A DNA stretch of 64,000 nt from Sordaria brevicollis (taxonomy: Eukaryota > Ascomycota > Sordariomycetes > Sordariales > Sordariaceae), in assembly GCA_033439795.1 (NCBI GenBank), contig JAUTDP010000009.1, positions 1-64,000 of the forward strand, in the 5' to 3' direction. Of this stretch, positions 61,838 through 64,000 are shown in pieces (the first letter of the stretch is position 1; the number at the start of each line of letters is the position of its first letter). Made by a program: the position numbers and the translations under genes. The notes under the pieces were generated by a model. The model did not search any database. It was given only the letters and a program-made list of their open reading frames with translations, and was not told the DNA's origin.

Positions 61838-64000
61838 AGTAACGATATTAGTAAATTACTTTCTCCTAAGGATATTTTTAATTTTATTTCCTAATTCCTG
61901 CTTTAGGAGATATAAAATAGTAGAACTGGTCTTATATTAAACGATATAATCGTTTAATTAATTTAATATTCGTTAATTTTTAATAAAATTAATTATAATA
62001 ATTTTATTAAAACCGTTTAGCGTTTTTATATAGTAATATAATATTTGAAGGAATAGTAGTAGGATAGCGAGGGTTTAATATAAAATATTCGTATAACCGG
62101 TTAGGAAGGGGTATTCGATATTATTACGTATTTTAAAATATATATAAATATTTAATATTAATTCGTCGTTACGCGTATTATTGATATAGTAAATAGCGGC
62201 CTAAAATTCTATATATAATTAGAAGAGTATATTTAGGCCTTGGGCTATAAATACGCCGATATAATATATAAATAAGACGGGGAGGACGCGAATAATATAT
62301 TCCGCTACTATATTAAAATTATACCGGTATTTATTAAATACTTCGCGGTAATTCGATTATATTACCTTTGAATTGCAGTTATAGGAAGGTGCGTCGTATA
62401 GATAAAGTTCGTATAATATATAATTTTTTTACTTCGTTTTGTTAATTATTTTAAGTAGGATAATTTATAATAAATAGGTAGTAGGGGATTTTTTAGTATT
62501 TCGGTAGAAGATTTATAAATTAAAATTAATAAGTGAACGATAGGTTGTAAATATTTTTAATAATTACTATTATAGTTAATAAATATTTAATTTATTATAC
62601 GTTAATTAATTTTTAATTGTGAATTTTATTAATTGCTATAAATATATTATTCGGCGAATTAATTACTATTCCGCTATTCGTTTTAATATTCTATTTATCC
62701 GGGTATATTAATATATTTAATTCGTTCGTTTAATAATTAAATTCTTATTCGAAGCGTTAATTAGCCTATAGTAAATATTAGATTAGGAATTGTATAAATA
62801 TAATTGGGTAGATTATTTTTCGGGGGATGCGTTATACTTTAATTAATAATTAATTATAGAATAATAAAGGCGGTGAAGCGGACGAGCTCTTTTCGGTAAA
62901 TTTAACGCTAGTATTATAAATTAATAATTAAGTATTGGATATATTCCAATTTAATATATTTATATATTTACGCGGAATTTCTATTTAATATTTATTTTTA
63001 ACGCCCTATATAGCGTTTTACGTAAATATTATTATTTCGATAAGGAAAGTCCTTAATATATAATTTATTATTAAATTAATACGGAAAATATATTTTAAAA
63101 GGATAATTAATAACGCTAAAATATATAATAAAATTCGTAAATTATATAATTTAATAGAAAATTTAGGAAATAAAACGAGGTCGTTTCGCCTCCGATTTTA
63201 TTTTTTAGGACTTCCCTCCTTCCTAATTTTAATTTATTCCCTATATTCTTTATTTATTATTATTTTTTATACTTTTAAGTACGATTTACAATTATTAATT
63301 ATTATTATATCTTTTTATATTTAATTATTAAAATATTTTATTTAGCCTTTTATATATTATATTAATAAATATTTTTAATCTTTGTAATATATTGCGAACG
63401 GCCCTTAGGTCTTTAATTTATTATTCGTTTCGCGGGTAAATTTCGTTTTTTACCTTCTATTATTTACGCTTTTAAATACGACCTACGGATATTAATTTAT
63501 TACTTTATATTACTATTTAATTATTAAAATACTTTATTTAACCTTTCGTTAATTACGTTATAAATATTTCGGTATCTTTAATGTATTACGAACGACTTTT
63601 AGACTTTTAGTTTATTATTCGTATTGTAAGTAAGCCTATAGAGTGGAATAATAAGTATATTATTATAAAGGATATTTTTAAGGATAGTAATACGGATATT
63701 ATTATTTTTAATATATAAATATCCTATTATTTACGTTTAATAAATTTATTTAATTTATACTTTTAATAACCGAACGATTTTAATAATTATTAATTTTATA
63801 AAGATATTAAATCTAATAAAGGTCGGAATTTAATTTATAAGGATATTAAATTTAATGGTCGAAATAATAAATTAAAGGCGTATTTTATTACTTAACGATT
63901 ATTTAAGAAGAAGAAGATAAAAACGATATATAATAACGAATTGCCCGCGGGTAATATTAAAATTCGAAATTTACATCCTTTTCCGAATTATAATATACTA

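Larger units (their letters stand above)
52307..64000. repeat. Copy 2 of the ~17.4 kb unit, truncated by the window end
   Basis: Same orientation and order as copy 1. Its left end shows C-to-T and G-to-A changes relative to copy 1, for example gtccac to gtttac and atatggg to atatagg. It lacks the ~0.6 kb insertion found in copy 1 at 36,175-36,769 and has one 87-bp minisatellite unit fewer. The window ends at a point equivalent to about 47,210 in copy 1, so roughly two thirds of the unit is seen. No intact gene; relict frames match those of copy 1. Confidence 0.93.

Noticed and set aside
34882..64000. LTR retrotransposon or CRISPR array as explanation for the repeats
   Set aside because: No long terminal repeats, primer-binding site or RT/integrase motifs were seen. 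Repeat spacing is not CRISPR-like and the host is a fungus.

Overview
The window is fungal nuclear DNA, most likely from Neurospora or a close member of the Sordariaceae. Three things point there: short GT-AG introns in nearly every gene, an albino-1 (al-1) phytoene desaturase of 596 aa next to a type II myosin heavy chain, and a 29 kb AT-rich tract with the signature of repeat-induced point mutation (RIP).

Bases 1-34,881 are ordinary gene-rich euchromatin. In order: an F-BAR/RhoGAP protein (+); a tRNA gene with an unusually long intron or insertion (-); al-1 (-) with a GATC-rich upstream region that could carry light-response elements; about 3 kb without a supported gene; myosin II heavy chain (-); a shared promoter region; a Red1/ZFC3H1-like zinc-finger protein of the nuclear RNA surveillance type (+); an omega-class glutathione transferase (-); an 81-aa protein of unknown function (-); two Nudix hydrolases tail to tail (an ADP-sugar diphosphatase type on + and an ADP-ribose pyrophosphatase type on -); and a major facilitator transporter (+). 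These genes do not form a pathway. Exon joins were worked out by eye from frame, splice sites and protein continuity.

Bases 34,882-64,000 are two head-to-tail copies of one unit of about 17.4 kb. The first copy is complete and the second runs off the window end. Both are saturated with C-to-T and G-to-A changes: CpA/TpG is almost absent, TpA is very abundant and CpG persists. No gene is intact, but long frames remain whose only interruptions are TAA/TAG. In order along the unit they are three unrecognised reading frames, a large relict with the motifs of an SNF2-family DNA-dependent ATPase, an 87-bp (29-codon) tandem repeat, and a further relict frame. A family of short palindromes is scattered through the unit and clusters where one relict frame gives way to the next.

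Copy 1 alone carries an insertion of about 0.6 kb with terminal inverted repeats that looks mostly unmutated, so it probably arrived after RIP. The 17 kb unit is the most novel part of the window: a large, multi-gene, probably mobile DNA carrying an SNF2-like ATPase that I cannot assign to a known transposon class.
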